Shown here: positions 1-7,026 of the stretch, piece after piece
Position numbering within the stretch: the stretch's first letter is position 1
Layout: each line of letters opens with the position of its first letter
Notes under the pieces: generated by a model
Told to the model about the DNA's origin: nothing
Databases searched by the model: none
The model's input: the letters and a program-made list of their open reading frames with translations, nothing else
Program-made: the position numbers and the translations under genes
From: Ruminococcus flavefaciens
GTDB lineage: Bacteria > Bacillota > Clostridia > Oscillospirales > Ruminococcaceae
Direction of reading: 5' to 3'
NCBI GenBank assembly: GCA_002348905.1
Contig: DEBW01000175.1
Location: 10,228-24,301, forward strand
DNA: 14,074 bases

Positions 1-1
1 A

Positions 2-1093
2 GATTGGAAATATATTGCAAAGCGCTTTGACGATACTGAAAGCGGCAGCAGTGGAATCCTGCTGCTGCAAACCGTTTCAGAAAATATCAATGGGAAAGAT
101 GTTCTGATGATTATTGCAATCGCAGTATTGTATCTGATGACCATTCTTTTTATCACGCTCCTGCATCGCCGGCTCTGCAAAGCACTACGCCCACTCGGTA
201 AGATTGAACAGGAAGCGAAGTGTATTATGCAGCATGGCACCTTTGACGAAGAAATTATCAGGGGCAGCAATGAGATCGCATTGCTGACTCGCCGCTTCCA
301 AAATGCTGTTTATGAACTGACAACGAGTATGGAGAAAAGCAGGCAAAGCTTCGCAAGCTACAGTCGCTTTCTGAATCATGGCTGGATAGAACTGCTCGGC
401 AGGGAGAATTTGTTTCAGATTCATGCAGGAAACCGTGCGGAATGTCAGGCGGCGGTGCTGGAAATGCGGATGATCCCGCACATCGGTGTCACTGAAGAAA
501 AATTGTATGAAAAATTGTTGACCGTGATACGCAGCAGCGGTGGTATACCGGAGCGTCTTGATCCTGAGCGAATGCGGTTTCTGTTTCCGCAGGGGAGTAC
601 TTCTGCGATTTGTGCCGCATCATCTATCCGTGAGTTGACAGCACATGAATATGAAATGGTGGCAGTTGTTGATTTCGGTACAGTGGAGATCTGCGTACTT
701 GGTGATGAACAGGATAGCAGGATGCATTCCTGTCTGGCAGGCGAAGCAGAAACATTTCCGCTTATGCGCAGAGTATGCGGTGAATATGGCTGTGACATTA
801 TTGCAACGGATGCAGCCGTGCAGAGTATCGAAAACTTCCGGAACATTTTTAACAGCCGTTTCGTTGGATTTTTCCAGCTTTCCGGTAACGATTCTGTGCC
901 CGTTAGGCTTGTGGAGATTCTGCCTCAGAAGCATGGCGATACATTTGAGAAAGCTGTAGGGCAGTATCTTTCAGGAGAATATGCTAATGCATTTACGGGA
1001 TTTTGTCAGGTGTTGGAGCATCATCCGGAAGATCATGCGGCGGTGTATTATCTTCAGCTTTGCAGCCGTGCGCTGAACGGAGAAGGGGAGTGA
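2..1093 (+). CDS. HAMP / degenerate class III cyclase-like membrane protein (5' end outside window)
   Basis: The reading frame is open to the left edge, so the true start lies upstream; the first internal ATG (107) sits inside a membrane segment and is not a likely start. Of 363 visible residues, about 1-34 look extracytoplasmic, 35-56 form one TM helix (VLMIIAIAVLYLM...), 57-115 resemble a HAMP linker, and 118-300 follow the class III nucleotide cyclase layout: an FLxxxxxxLLG entry motif, then a strand ending VLEMRM where active enzymes have VLFSDI, then GGIPERLDPE where they have the second metal aspartate in a GD pair. The C-terminal 45 residues (YLSGEYANAFTGF...) resemble the TPR-like tail common after such domains. 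Both metal aspartates seem lost, so I infer a non-catalytic sensor or partner subunit. It ends 8 bases before the next gene, which has a related C-terminal domain, and is probably co-transcribed with it. Confidence 0.75.
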   Translation, partial: DWKYIAKRFDDTESGSSGILLLQTVSENINGKDVLMIIAIAVLYLMTILFITLLHRRLCKALRPLGKIEQEAKCIMQHGTFDEEIIRGSNEIALLTRRFQNAVYELTTSMEKSRQSFASYSRFLNHGWIELLGRENLFQIHAGNRAECQAAVLEMRMIPHIGVTEEKLYEKLLTVIRSSGGIPERLDPERMRFLFPQGSTSAICAASSIRELTAHEYEMVAVVDFGTVEICVLGDEQDSRMHSCLAGEAETFPLMRRVCGEYGCDIIATDAAVQSIENFRNIFNSRFVGFFQLSGNDSVPVRLVEILPQKHGDTFEKAVGQYLSGEYANAFTGFCQVLEHHPEDHAAVYYLQLCSRALNGEGE

Positions 1094-1101
1094 GGAACGC
1101 A

Positions 1102-3642
1102 ATGTTCAAAAAAACAGTGCTGTATTTCATCATTGCACTTATCGTATCCGCATTTGCAGCAGGCAGGATGCAGAGTGAGGAGATTAAAATGAAGCCGGGG
1201 TTCTGTGCGGATGTCTGTGCCCATGATAACTGGATATACGGAATAGATCATGACGCTCTGAACCACAAAGCCTGTGTATACCGTGTTGATGAATTCGGCA
1301 GGAACCTTATCAGAATCTCCTTGGATTTGCAGCGTAATAACCTTGTTTTTCACTATGATACCCTGTATTATGATACTAATGACGGTGAACTTTATTTTCA
1401 TGTCAGTGCGTTCAACGCATCATCCGGTCTGCTGACCAGTGAGATGGTTTACCGCTGCGATTTTGACAGCTGTAAAGCAGAAAAAGCATGGAATGTTCCG
1501 CTGGATGACCAGCCAAGGAATAACAGCTATATGCTGACGTACCGCATTTCTGACAATACGCTGGAGTATCTGACAATGGAATCAGACGGCTATTCTGTCA
1601 TGAATCTGAAAGCAGATGATGAAGTGTGCTGCGTCAGACAGATCAGATGTGCAGATGAGTCCACGCTGAGCAGCTTTTGTTTTGACAACAGCGGCAGACT
1701 CTGTGCGTTCAGCTATGCGGCAGGAATGTATCACGAAAGTGCTGACAGTATATTTGAACCGGTCAGTGGAGAGAAGAATGTCTGGGGCGGATACATTGAT
1801 CCGGTTATGTGCAGGGATGATTCACTTACATGGTTTGATGTGAGCAGATCAACTCTGCTGACCTTCCGTATTCCGGACGGCAAAGTCAGTGAAATGCAGC
1901 TGCCTCAGGAGTTTCTGGTCACCGTTGACAGTGGGACGGAAGAATACAAGATCGACCATACGATGTTTACCAGTCTTGGTGCGGCGGATGACGGATATGC
2001 AGTATATGCAGAGTTACCGGAGGAAAGCCGTACAGCGGAGGATAAGGAACGTTTTCGTTTTGGTGTCGGTGTGTTCCGGAACGGAACAGTTGATCTGCTT
2101 TCTGTGCTGTACGTTTCATCTAAGGATGCAAAATTCATCTACGTTAAATCGCTGTTGTTATATATGTGCATTGCACTGATTGTGGGACTGGTGCTTCTGG
2201 CGGTATATCTTATGGCGCAGAAATACGGATTCATTCCGCTGCAACTGGAAATGGCGTTTTTCGGTCTGCTGCTGCTCTGTCCAAGTTTGCTTATCATGTC
2301 GAGAATGCTTTCCGGTGTCATGAGGGGAGTATATAAAGCAAACTATGATGATATGCGAGACAATCTTAAAGAAAGCATATTTGCAGAGCTGGACATCCTG
2401 ATTGATCAGGATGAGGATTTTAACGAGCTTACGCCGTATACTCCGGAATTTTATGAAAAACTCGGAAGGATCATGCCGGATGAAGTGCAGGTCATCAATC
2501 CGGCTACTGACGAAGGAACTTTTGTGCCATATTTTCTGTTCCATATCGTCAATCAGGAAAATGAGCTGGAGATACTGTATAACAAAGGCGAGATCGAGCA
2601 CGTTCCGAGTTCCTGTTTGTATCATAATTCCTATTTGGATAAAAATAAAAAAGACAAGGCTGATTTTGTAAAAGTTCAGGAAAAAAAGACAGATTTAAAA
2701 TCCAAGCAATATGATACCGCCGGAAAGTGGAATACGGCGCTTTACTATTATGAAAACAAGGAACACGGCGTATGCGGTGTTCTTGAGATCGGTATCAATG
2801 ATGACCTGACAAGCTGGAAACAGAAACAGGCAGTCAAAAAGGCTGTTGTGATCGCATTGACAGTGTTCTTGCTCATGACGGCGCTGATACTGATTTATCT
2901 GAGTGCCTCGCTTGCACCAGTCAACAAACTTGGGCTGCAAGTCAGCAGGGGAAGCATTGATCTGCCGAAGAATCAGAAATGGAGCATAGAGATCAGGCAG
3001 ATATGGGAGCTGCTTTATGTTCTAATCAACAGCGGTATGCAGAAAAAGGAAGAGCTGGAGCGTAATAACCGTGAGCATTCCCGATTCTTTGCAGAGAAAC
3101 TGACTGCGCTGCTCGGAAAGCAGGATCTTACTGAAATAGATACAGATACTCGTCGCCAATGTCGGCTTCAGATCGTTCATACAGTCTTTCGTGAGACAAA
3201 TCTGGAGAAACTGCCGGAACTGACCGCTGTACTGACATCAATGTGCAGAAACAAGGGTGGAATTTTGCTTTCGATGGATATGTATCATGCGGAATGGATA
3301 TTCAAAGCAGAAAGCGGTGATTGTATCGGTGCTGCCAGAGAAATTATGTGGTTTGCGAAGAAATACGGCACAGAATGTGGTGTCGGACTGGGAAACGGAA
3401 TCTGTAATCTGTATATCCGTGGAGCAGAATGGAGTGCGGAAGCAGCTCTTTCCGGTGAGGAGGCAGAGCAGTCTGCAATCCTCGCAGAACGTGCAGCACA
3501 GCAGGGAGGCATATGTCTGATGACATCAGCGGCAGCAGCTCTCGCAGGCAGTACACAGGTCAGAAAGATAACAGAAGACGGGACTTTTTTGCTGCTTTGT
3601 GCAGATACCAACGAAGCCGAAACCAGTATAATTATCGGCTGA
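1102..3642 (+). CDS. Large multi-pass sensor protein with degenerate class III cyclase-like domain
   Basis: The start is ATG 1102, placed by the purine-rich GGGGAGTGAGG just upstream; a longer in-frame start at 1003 would overlap the previous gene by 90 bases and has no support. The 846-residue protein reads as: TM helix or signal anchor 4-20; a large extracytoplasmic region about 25-348, rich in beta-type repeats with W and Y and possibly propeller-like; TM 350-371 and 381-400; a second extracytoplasmic domain about 405-575; TM 577-600; HAMP-like linker about 602-655; cyclase-like domain 660-846. The topology is self-consistent, with the last domain cytoplasmic. SRFFAEKLTALLGK matches the FLxxLLG entry of cyclase domains and GVGLGNGI matches the IGIGINTG strand, but the catalytic aspartates are not recognisable. 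I infer a signal-sensing pseudo-cyclase acting with the neighbouring protein. The ligand is unknown. A terminator follows at 3704. Confidence 0.8.
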   Translation: MFKKTVLYFIIALIVSAFAAGRMQSEEIKMKPGFCADVCAHDNWIYGIDHDALNHKACVYRVDEFGRNLIRISLDLQRNNLVFHYDTLYYDTNDGELYFHVSAFNASSGLLTSEMVYRCDFDSCKAEKAWNVPLDDQPRNNSYMLTYRISDNTLEYLTMESDGYSVMNLKADDEVCCVRQIRCADESTLSSFCFDNSGRLCAFSYAAGMYHESADSIFEPVSGEKNVWGGYIDPVMCRDDSLTWFDVSRSTLLTFRIPDGKVSEMQLPQEFLVTVDSGTEEYKIDHTMFTSLGAADDGYAVYAELPEESRTAEDKERFRFGVGVFRNGTVDLLSVLYVSSKDAKFIYVKSLLLYMCIALIVGLVLLAVYLMAQKYGFIPLQLEMAFFGLLLLCPSLLIMSRMLSGVMRGVYKANYDDMRDNLKESIFAELDILIDQDEDFNELTPYTPEFYEKLGRIMPDEVQVINPATDEGTFVPYFLFHIVNQENELEILYNKGEIEHVPSSCLYHNSYLDKNKKDKADFVKVQEKKTDLKSKQYDTAGKWNTALYYYENKEHGVCGVLEIGINDDLTSWKQKQAVKKAVVIALTVFLLMTALILIYLSASLAPVNKLGLQVSRGSIDLPKNQKWSIEIRQIWELLYVLINSGMQKKEELERNNREHSRFFAEKLTALLGKQDLTEIDTDTRRQCRLQIVHTVFRETNLEKLPELTAVLTSMCRNKGGILLSMDMYHAEWIFKAESGDCIGAAREIMWFAKKYGTECGVGLGNGICNLYIRGAEWSAEAALSGEEAEQSAILAERAAQQGGICLMTSAAAALAGSTQVRKITEDGTFLLLCADTNEAETSIIIG

Positions 3643-3703
3643 ATCCGGCAGGAGAGCGATTCCGGAGGATGTATCAGCCGCTTTGATATCAGAATCAAAC
3701 ATG

Positions 3704-3745
3704 AAAACGTCGCAGATGCTCGCCCGTAGTAACTGCGACGTTTTT
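3704..3745 (+). terminator. Rho-independent terminator after the cyclase-like pair
   Basis: A perfect 12-bp stem, AAAACGTCGCAG (3704-3715) with CTGCGACGTTTT (3733-3744), has a 17-base loop and runs into TTTTT. It lies about 60 bases after the stop of the large sensor gene and closes that transcript. Confidence 0.85.
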
Positions 3746-3854
3746 ATCATATCGTAAGGTTACTGGATTTTCTTTATTTGATGCAATTTGTCGAATATTT
3801 ACATATTATGTCTTACAAAGATAGGACTTTTCCTTATAATTGGATAATTTGCTC

Positions 3855-3883
3855 TTGAAATGTAGATTTAAATGTGCTATACT
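3855..3883 (+). promoter_or_regulatory. Sigma-A-type promoter
   Basis: TTGAAA (3855-3860), a 17-base spacer, then TATACT (3878-3883). Transcription should begin near 3890, just before the AGGAGG at 3903. This places the RNA start downstream of the TTG at 3840, so that TTG cannot be the translation start. Confidence 0.75.
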
Positions 3884-3902
3884 TATTTATATAAAGACAG
3901 AC

Positions 3903-3908
3903 AGGAGG
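3903..3908 (+). promoter_or_regulatory. Shine-Dalgarno site without a matching start codon
   Basis: A consensus AGGAGG is followed by TTTAAGCTTACACTTGATCC. No ATG, GTG or TTG lies 5-10 bases downstream in the frame of the following coding region. The only nearby start triplet, TTG at 3922, is in another frame that stops after 15 codons. Confidence 0.7.
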
Positions 3909-3956
3909 TTTAAGCTTACACTTGATCCTGTTGATCCGGACTGGAAACCAGTATCT

Positions 3957-4373
3957 ATGTACAGCGTGACATATCTGACTAAGAAGCGTACTGTCCTGTT
4001 TTATAAGGATAATACGATAGTCAAGGTGATATACGAGGAGCTTTCTGTAAACGAGGACGGTTCATATAACTGGAAAAACTATACAGAGTTTGATACCTGT
4101 CTTGAAACAGATAACAGGTCTATGCTGCTGCCGCTGACTTCAAAGGGCAGAGCAAAGAATGTAACTCCTACCAATGTCATGGCTGTCAGACCTTCCGGAG
4201 GTTATTTACGTATTTGTTTAAAGCAGGGTGAAAGCCAGATAACTGCACAAAATATGAGAAATAGTCAGACGATGCTTACCGGCGAAACAGAACGTATCAA
4301 GAACATCATGTCAGATGAGGATTTTCATGAGTTTATGAAAGAATATATTTCTGTCTGTCCCGCTCAAGAATAA
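3957..4373 (+). CDS. Hypothetical protein, start uncertain (possibly start-less or 5'-damaged)
   Basis: I do not recognise the family. The coding frame is open from 3840 to 4373 and looks protein-like from about 3912 (KLTLDPVDPDWKP...), directly after the AGGAGG at 3903, but no start codon lies at the right distance. The first in-frame ATG is 3957, which gives 138 residues and has only a poor ribosome site, so the entry starts there as the conservative choice. The protein has no TM segment or signal peptide. It is mixed alpha/beta with many Y, T and N residues in the N-terminal half and an acidic helical C-terminus (SDEDFHEFMKEYI). It stands alone, with its own promoter (3855-3883) and terminator (4387-4420). 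Either a non-standard start such as CTT 3915 is used, or the original start was lost and the gene is decaying. Confidence 0.5.
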   Translation: MYSVTYLTKKRTVLFYKDNTIVKVIYEELSVNEDGSYNWKNYTEFDTCLETDNRSMLLPLTSKGRAKNVTPTNVMAVRPSGGYLRICLKQGESQITAQNMRNSQTMLTGETERIKNIMSDEDFHEFMKEYISVCPAQE

Positions 4374-4386
4374 AAATGATAAGTTT

Positions 4387-4420
4387 AAAAGCCTCTTGAA
4401 ATTGAATCAAGAGGCTTTTT
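4387..4420 (+). terminator. Rho-independent terminator, probably bidirectional
   Basis: A perfect 13-bp stem, AAAAGCCTCTTGA (4387-4399) with TCAAGAGGCTTTT (4407-4419), has a 7-base loop and T runs on both strands. It lies between the convergent ends of the + strand gene ending at 4373 and the - strand gene ending at 4459, so it can serve both. Confidence 0.88.
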
Positions 4421-4458
4421 GTAATACCGGATATGTGAAGGAAAGTATTCCTGCATTA

Positions 4459-4854
4459 TCAGAGCAGGCTCTCGCCTTCGCCCATAACAGGAATATCTAC
4501 AGCTATAGCGTCTTCAAGGTGGAACATCATCATCTTGTGACCTGTCTGCTCATTGTATATGCCTTTGAGCTGAGGCATAGCATCAAGAGCTATCTGAGCA
4601 TATTTAGGATCAGTCTCGAAAACAGCTCTGCCTGTGTATCTCAGCCAGTGACCGTCTTGCTTTGCAACTGCTATCTCGCAAAGCGGATTTGCAAGAAGCT
4701 GTTTGTACACGTTTTTAAAGTCACCAACGCCAAAAAGTAATTTTCCGTCTATCTCAAAATGTGCGCCAAGCGGACGAACTTTCGGCTGATTTCCCTCAAC
4801 AGTTGCGAGGTAGAAAGTACCTGCCTCAGTTAAAAAATCGTTTATCTTGCTCAT
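4459..4854 (-). CDS. Pyridoxamine 5'-phosphate oxidase-like (split-barrel FMN-binding) protein
   Basis: This is a 131-residue single-domain protein of the PPOX/split-barrel flavin family. The start at 4854 (MSKINDFL) is set by AAGGAGGTT at the right distance; the longer frame to 4896 begins upstream of that site. Typical features are the N-terminal helix and strand with TFYLATVEGNQPKVRPLG, which is the 'xxLATxxxxxPxxRP' signature of small FMN-binding PPOX proteins, then DGKLLFGVGDFKNVYKQL and CEIAVAK, and a C-terminal HLEDAIAVDIP strand. Related small proteins bind FMN or F420 and reduce or bind various substrates. The exact substrate cannot be read from sequence, and it is not the vitamin B6 oxidase PdxH itself, which is longer. 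It has its own consensus promoter (4887-4915) and ends at the shared terminator 4387-4420. Confidence 0.85.
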   Translation of the reverse strand: MSKINDFLTEAGTFYLATVEGNQPKVRPLGAHFEIDGKLLFGVGDFKNVYKQLLANPLCEIAVAKQDGHWLRYTGRAVFETDPKYAQIALDAMPQLKGIYNEQTGHKMMMFHLEDAIAVDIPVMGEGESLL

Positions 4855-4886
4855 TGTAAAAACCTCCTTGGTTAATAATATATATA

Positions 4887-4915
4887 ATTTTAACATATTT
4901 TCTCAAATGTGTCAA
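4887..4915 (-). promoter_or_regulatory. Sigma-A-type promoter of the PPOX-like gene
   Basis: On the - strand, TTGACA (4910-4915), a 17-base spacer, then TAAAAT (4887-4892). It lies about 30 bases upstream of the start at 4854 with a good ribosome site between. Confidence 0.8.
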
Positions 4916-4969
4916 TAGTTGAATTGTAGATTTATTGCAATTATATTTTTGAATCAAATGGGGAGTGTA

Positions 4970-5419
4970 TTAAGTTCCGATGTAAATTATCTGTACATTC
5001 TCTCCAATTACACCATCTAAAAAAACATCTGAAATATCGGGAAATATTTTTTTCATTTTATACTTGTCAGCTCTTGATAGTTCAGGAATGTGCTGTATTG
5101 ATTTTTTGGAATATATCCCATTTTCAATATTGCTTTTAAGCTCTGTTGCAAATTTGAACCAAACATCATTATCATCACTTTCAAGTTTATCAAAAAAGAG
5201 CATATACCCTTCGGCGAGTTCAAAAATCATTAAGGCAGTACCTAAATCACAATATTTATTTTTGATAATTAGTTGTGGAATATCAAATCCATTATCCCAG
5301 TTATAATTTCCTGCAATCATATGAAGAAGAATAGAGTCATTAGTATTTGAAATTAAATCATGCAGTTCATCATCTTCCATATTAAAGATACTATACAACA
5401 ATTCTTCTGTAATCAACAT
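4970..5419 (-). CDS. DUF4274 family protein
   Basis: A 149-residue cytoplasmic protein. The start at 5419 (MLITEELL) is chosen because GGAG lies 7 bases upstream; the frame extends to 5455 but without a ribosome site. The central block NYNWDNGFDIPQLIIKN, followed by CDLGTALMIFELAEGY, matches what I recall as the DUF4274 signature (NWDdGf..P..ii.n..CdlgtAL..F..A.gy). The function of that domain is not established; scattered small DUFs of this kind often lie beside toxin-immunity loci, which is only a hint here. It is in the same direction as the two genes upstream (5504 and 6099) and lies 84 bases after the nearer one. A TATAAT hexamer in that gap lacks a good -35, so I do not call a promoter. 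No TM segments. Confidence 0.72.
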   Translation of the reverse strand: MLITEELLYSIFNMEDDELHDLISNTNDSILLHMIAGNYNWDNGFDIPQLIIKNKYCDLGTALMIFELAEGYMLFFDKLESDDNDVWFKFATELKSNIENGIYSKKSIQHIPELSRADKYKMKKIFPDISDVFLDGVIGENVQIIYIGT

Positions 5420-5479
5420 ATTCAAACTCCTGTCAGCCAAATTTGAAGTGAGCAAAATTATACTTCTTCATACATATTT

Positions 5480-5506
5480 TAACACATATTGTACTGATAT
5501 GTGTTA
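5480..5506 (-). repeat. Inverted repeat overlapping a stop codon
   Basis: A perfect 9-bp inverted repeat, TAACACATA (5480-5488) and TATGTGTTA (5498-5506), has a 9-base loop and includes the TAA of the gene ending at 5504. On the - strand it is followed by AAAATATG, not a T run, so it is a weak terminator at best; it may protect the 3' end or attenuate read-through. Confidence 0.45.
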
Positions 5507-6046
5507 TGCATCGAACGCCTGATTGATATTATCAAATCTTGCATTGCCCATCATTATCATCATAGCGGCAACTTTATTGTTTAGCTCTTCATCATCAATT
5601 GAGAGTATTTTGTGAGTTTTGATATTTACAATAGCATAACTCAAATTTTCAATAATTACGCCCCAGTCAGCCTGTTCTGTAGTCCATAAATAACTGTAAG
5701 GCTTAATAATAGATAAATCTGTTTGTTCGAGTTCCGATTCAGCGTCTGCTTCCTCTGATACTTCCTTATACGATTGAATACGGTTCTCTAAGAATTGAAT
5801 GTTTGAAGTACGGTCATGTTCATATATCGTTACATCAGTATTTTGAGATGATAGTTCAATGTAGGCGGAAATAATACTCTTTATCCCATTGCTGTCGTAA
5901 TAATCACAGGTCAGGATATATCGATTATTCTGAATATCATCTTTTATAGCGGACATAGAATCGCTTCTGTATTTTCTTATCGTTTTTATTACTTCTGCCA
6001 TTGATGTGAACGTCCCTATTTTTAAGCCAATGATTGGATTTGACAT
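5504..6046 (-). CDS. Hypothetical protein
   Basis: No family recognised. The start at 6046 (MSNPIIGL) is placed by AGAGGTGATT just upstream; a longer frame to 6067 adds only MEKRGDY, which encodes that same ribosome site. The 180-residue protein is soluble, with no TM segments or signal. Residues about 1-75 alternate a short helix (MAEVIKTIRKYR) and beta strands. Residues about 90-118 form an acidic, probably coiled helix (EVSEEADAESELEQ). The C-terminal part has the beta-rich stretch WGVIIENLSYAIVNIKTHKI and a helical end with MMIMM. It lies 52 bases downstream of the DUF4291 gene and 84 upstream of the DUF4274 gene, all in one direction, so a small accessory operon is likely. An immunity-type role is possible but has no direct support. 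Confidence 0.65.
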   Translation of the reverse strand: MSNPIIGLKIGTFTSMAEVIKTIRKYRSDSMSAIKDDIQNNRYILTCDYYDSNGIKSIISAYIELSSQNTDVTIYEHDRTSNIQFLENRIQSYKEVSEEADAESELEQTDLSIIKPYSYLWTTEQADWGVIIENLSYAIVNIKTHKILSIDDEELNNKVAAMMIMMGNARFDNINQAFDA

Positions 6047-6098
6047 ATAATCACCTCTTTTTTCCATGATACACCTAATAATGATACCGCATAATTGA

Positions 6099-6686
6099 TC
6101 ATTTCATATTCAGACGATTGCGAGTAGACTTATTTTCAATAGGATACAGACGTTCTGCCGGTATATCTTTTATACTTAGTTTTCCGTGTTTTCGCTGTTC
6201 ATTCCATTTTCTCACATTGGGTGTCATGTCTACGATGCGATATATGCCATTATCCAGAAATTCTCTTAATGCAGTACCTTTTAACCCTATTTGGATCGCA
6301 GCACGCTGTATTGCTTTTCCGTTGATATTTCTGTCAGGATCCCACTGACAATACACTGCTGTATCTTCAAATGCTTTCTCCCAATCTGCTCCACTCTGAC
6401 CGATCGCCTCAGGAGAGGTGAGTATTGCCTGTGAAAGCAACCTGTCAAATGTTTCTCGTTTTATATCTAATGCCAGTATAAATTCTTGATTTTTCTTTGT
6501 TCCCCAATTTGAACGATACATCATCCATAAAAAAGATGGCTTGATCCATGTCATCCGATTAACATTAAAATTATTTCCGAAGGTCTGTAATCTGATCGCT
6601 TCTTCGGCAATTGATTGATTATATGCCTGATATATGCGTATACGCTCCTTGTCATACTGGGCATAAACTTCCTTGATATACTCCAT
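6099..6686 (-). CDS. DUF4291 family protein
   Basis: A 195-residue protein. The start at 6686 (MEYIKEVYAQYD) is preferred because CAGGAAGG lies just upstream; the frame continues to a GTG/TTG near 6716, but that extension has no ribosome site. The pattern I recall as DUF4291 is present in order: IRIYQAYNQSIAEEAI (residues ~12-27), RMTWIKPSFLWMMYRSNWG (~40-58), a QEFILALDIKRETFD block (~62-77), VYCQWDPDRN, then the C-terminal RAAIQIGLKG. The dense Trp/Tyr/Arg conservation suggests an enzyme or nucleotide-binding fold, but the molecular function is not known to me. It is the first gene of a probable three-gene unit with the two small genes downstream and has a good promoter at 6743-6771. Related proteins are scattered across bacteria and some fungi, which fits horizontal spread. 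Confidence 0.8.
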   Translation of the reverse strand: MEYIKEVYAQYDKERIRIYQAYNQSIAEEAIRLQTFGNNFNVNRMTWIKPSFLWMMYRSNWGTKKNQEFILALDIKRETFDRLLSQAILTSPEAIGQSGADWEKAFEDTAVYCQWDPDRNINGKAIQRAAIQIGLKGTALREFLDNGIYRIVDMTPNVRKWNEQRKHGKLSIKDIPAERLYPIENKSTRNRLNMK

Positions 6687-6742
6687 ATATTTTCCTTCCT
6701 GTTCTGTAATCAACACGTAAGTTATGTTTTTTCTCTAATGAT

Positions 6743-6771
6743 ATTATATCATAGTATGCTTTAAAAAGCAA
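6743..6771 (-). promoter_or_regulatory. Sigma-A-type promoter of the DUF4291 gene
   Basis: On the - strand, TTGCTT (6766-6771), 17-base spacer, TATAAT (6743-6748). The expected RNA start, near 6736, leaves a leader of about 50 bases before the ATG at 6686. Confidence 0.7.
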
Positions 6772-6849
6772 CATCCGCCTTCACCTGTCTGCAATAATGA
6801 TACTTTTAAGTAAGAAGCGTAGTAGCAAAGCTGATAAATATCAATAAAC

Positions 6850-6883
6850 AAAAAGAACCGACCTTCATATGAAGCTCGGTTCT
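6850..6883 (-). terminator. Rho-independent terminator after tRNA-Leu
   Basis: AGAACCGA (6854-6861) pairs with TCGGTTCT (6876-6883), with further CTTCAT/ATGAAG pairing inside the loop. On the - strand it ends in TTTTTG. It begins 10 bases downstream of the encoded CCA of the tRNA. Confidence 0.85.
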
Positions 6884-6892
6884 CAATGCTAA

Positions 6893-6978
6893 TGGTGCCG
6901 AAGACGGGACTTGAACCCGTACGATATTGCTATCGGCAGATTTTGAGTCTGCTGTGTCTGCCATTCCACCACTTCGGC
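6893..6978 (-). tRNA. tRNA-Leu (anticodon CAA), CCA encoded
   Basis: On the - strand the gene runs from GCCGAAG to CTTCGGC, the 7-bp acceptor stem, followed by discriminator A and encoded CCA (6893-6895). The anticodon stem-loop is GCAGA-CTCAAAA-TCTGC, giving anticodon CAA, which reads UUG. The extra arm (CGATAGCAATATCG) is long, as expected for a class II leucine tRNA. The T-arm is ACGGGTTCAAGTCCCGT. The 86-base gene has its own consensus promoter and terminator. Confidence 0.96.
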
Positions 6979-6994
6979 GCAGTGTACGATAATA

Positions 6995-7023
6995 ATTATA
7001 TCATACACAATAGATTTTGTCAA
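6995..7023 (-). promoter_or_regulatory. Consensus promoter of tRNA-Leu
   Basis: On the - strand, TTGACA (7018-7023), 17-base spacer, TATAAT (6995-7000). Both hexamers are perfect and lie 16 bases before the mature 5' end of the tRNA. It begins 3 bases after the stop of the amidohydrolase gene with no terminator between, so read-through from that gene may also feed the tRNA. Confidence 0.9.
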
Positions 7024-7026
7024 GAC

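Noticed and set aside
1003..1101. Upstream extension of the large sensor gene to ATG 1003
   Set aside because: It would overlap the previous gene by 90 bases and places an Arg/Gly-rich tail before the membrane anchor; the strong ribosome site points to 1102.
3840..3956. TTG 3840 as start of the small + strand gene
   Set aside because: The promoter -35 and -10 boxes lie inside this stretch, so RNA begins near 3890, downstream of that codon.
4396..4740. + strand open frame starting inside the terminator hairpin
   Set aside because: It begins in the hairpin loop and runs antisense to the PPOX-like gene.
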